Positions 22,130 through 22,365 of a stretch of 22,365 nt of DNA are shown here, in pieces. The first letter of the stretch is position 1; the number at the start of each line of letters is the position of its first letter. The notes beneath the pieces are model-generated. The model had not been told where the DNA came from, ran no database searches, and saw only the letters and a program-made list of their open reading frames with translations. Position numbers and translations under genes: made by a program. The stretch is from an uncultured Eubacteriales bacterium. GTDB taxonomy: Bacteria > Bacillota > Clostridia > Oscillospirales > Oscillospiraceae. The stretch covers positions 1-22,365 of the forward strand of contig URAZ01000049.1 in NCBI GenBank assembly GCA_900545925.1, given 5' to 3'.

Positions 22130-22365
22130 GAATCCCCTAACAGACTATTCATCCTGCGAGGGATGGCATTCTGCGATGAGGAACCACGCACCCCAAACCC
22201 GTCTTGACATGCTCCGCATGATAAGGGGAAGTGGTGCGGCCGTACCTCAACGCATTCTCCGAGGGGAAACCTTGTGTGTTGTGCTGATCGTTCTGCGAAA
22301 TAGAAAAAATATCTTTGTATAATTATTTATATTTTTTGTTTGACAACGTCCGAAATTTGATATAT
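22130..22365. other. Unassigned end of window
   Basis: No convincing gene is present. A plus-strand frame at 22104-22322 has no ribosome binding site and no recognisable sequence. Short repeats such as CATTCTGCGATGAG and CGTTCTGCGAAATAG occur, and the last 80 bases are very A/T rich. TTGACA at 22340-22345 followed 15 bases later by TATAT at the window edge may be part of a promoter for a gene to the right. Confidence 0.35.

Noticed and set aside
22104..22322. Plus-strand 72-residue frame
   Set aside because: It starts inside the 27-bp palindrome, has no ribosome binding site and shows no recognisable sequence.
1..22365. CRISPR array, prophage, defence or toxin-antitoxin system
   Set aside because: No regularly spaced repeats, phage genes, integrase, nuclease or small toxin pairs were seen on either strand.

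Overview
The window looks like chromosome of an anaerobic, gut-type Gram-positive bacterium (Bacillota, Clostridia, most plausibly Oscillospiraceae or relatives). The reasons are moderate-to-high G+C, strong AGGAGG-type ribosome binding sites, several TTG starts, the glycerol-3-phosphate antiterminator GlpP, an anaerobic glycerol-3-phosphate oxidation module with a DUF1667 protein, and a BmpA/NupOPQ-type nucleoside ABC transporter. The genus cannot be fixed from the sequence alone.

Layout. 1-806 is the 3' part of an IS1182-type transposase cut by the window edge. 807-1159 is non-coding: it holds hairpins, one copy (A) of a dispersed repeat with a purine tract, and the promoter of a tRNA-Thr(GGT) gene at 1160-1235 that has its own terminator. 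An AraC-family regulator (minus) diverges from a four-gene amino-sugar operon on the plus strand (2684-7030): NahK-like N-acetylhexosamine kinase, nagB, an unusual ROK-family protein and nagA. A hairpin at 7053-7082 separates it from a convergent minus-strand operon (14082 to 7103): BMP lipoprotein, two-domain ABC ATPase, two permeases and two tandem nucleoside hydrolases. This operon should import nucleosides and cleave them to base plus ribose. A small MITE-like inverted-repeat insertion lies between the lipoprotein gene and the ATPase gene. A lone DUF308/HdeD-like membrane protein gene follows at 14235-14834.

The right third is a glycerol locus, all on the minus strand. A glpP-tetR pair (21917 to 20820) lies upstream of glpK, glpF, a GlpA/GlpO-like FAD dehydrogenase with a BFD-type [2Fe-2S] domain, a second FAD/NAD(P) oxidoreductase and a DUF1667 protein (20597 to 15127). 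Copy B of the dispersed repeat and a 19-bp-stem terminator follow the last gene. The glpP transcript has a 135-nt leader containing an intrinsic terminator, which is a natural candidate target for GlpP antitermination.

Together the genes scavenge carbon from host or dietary polymers and lipids: N-acetylhexosamines to fructose-6-phosphate, nucleosides to base and ribose, glycerol to dihydroxyacetone phosphate. The observations most worth following are the dispersed repeat whose two copies keep a possible RNA stem through G-U/G-C exchange, the stand-alone DUF1667 protein whose cysteine pattern resembles the [4Fe-4S] domain of molybdopterin enzymes, the GlpP leader, and the pairing of an anomeric (1-)kinase with nagA/nagB and an atypical ROK protein. 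No CRISPR array, phage or clear defence system was seen.
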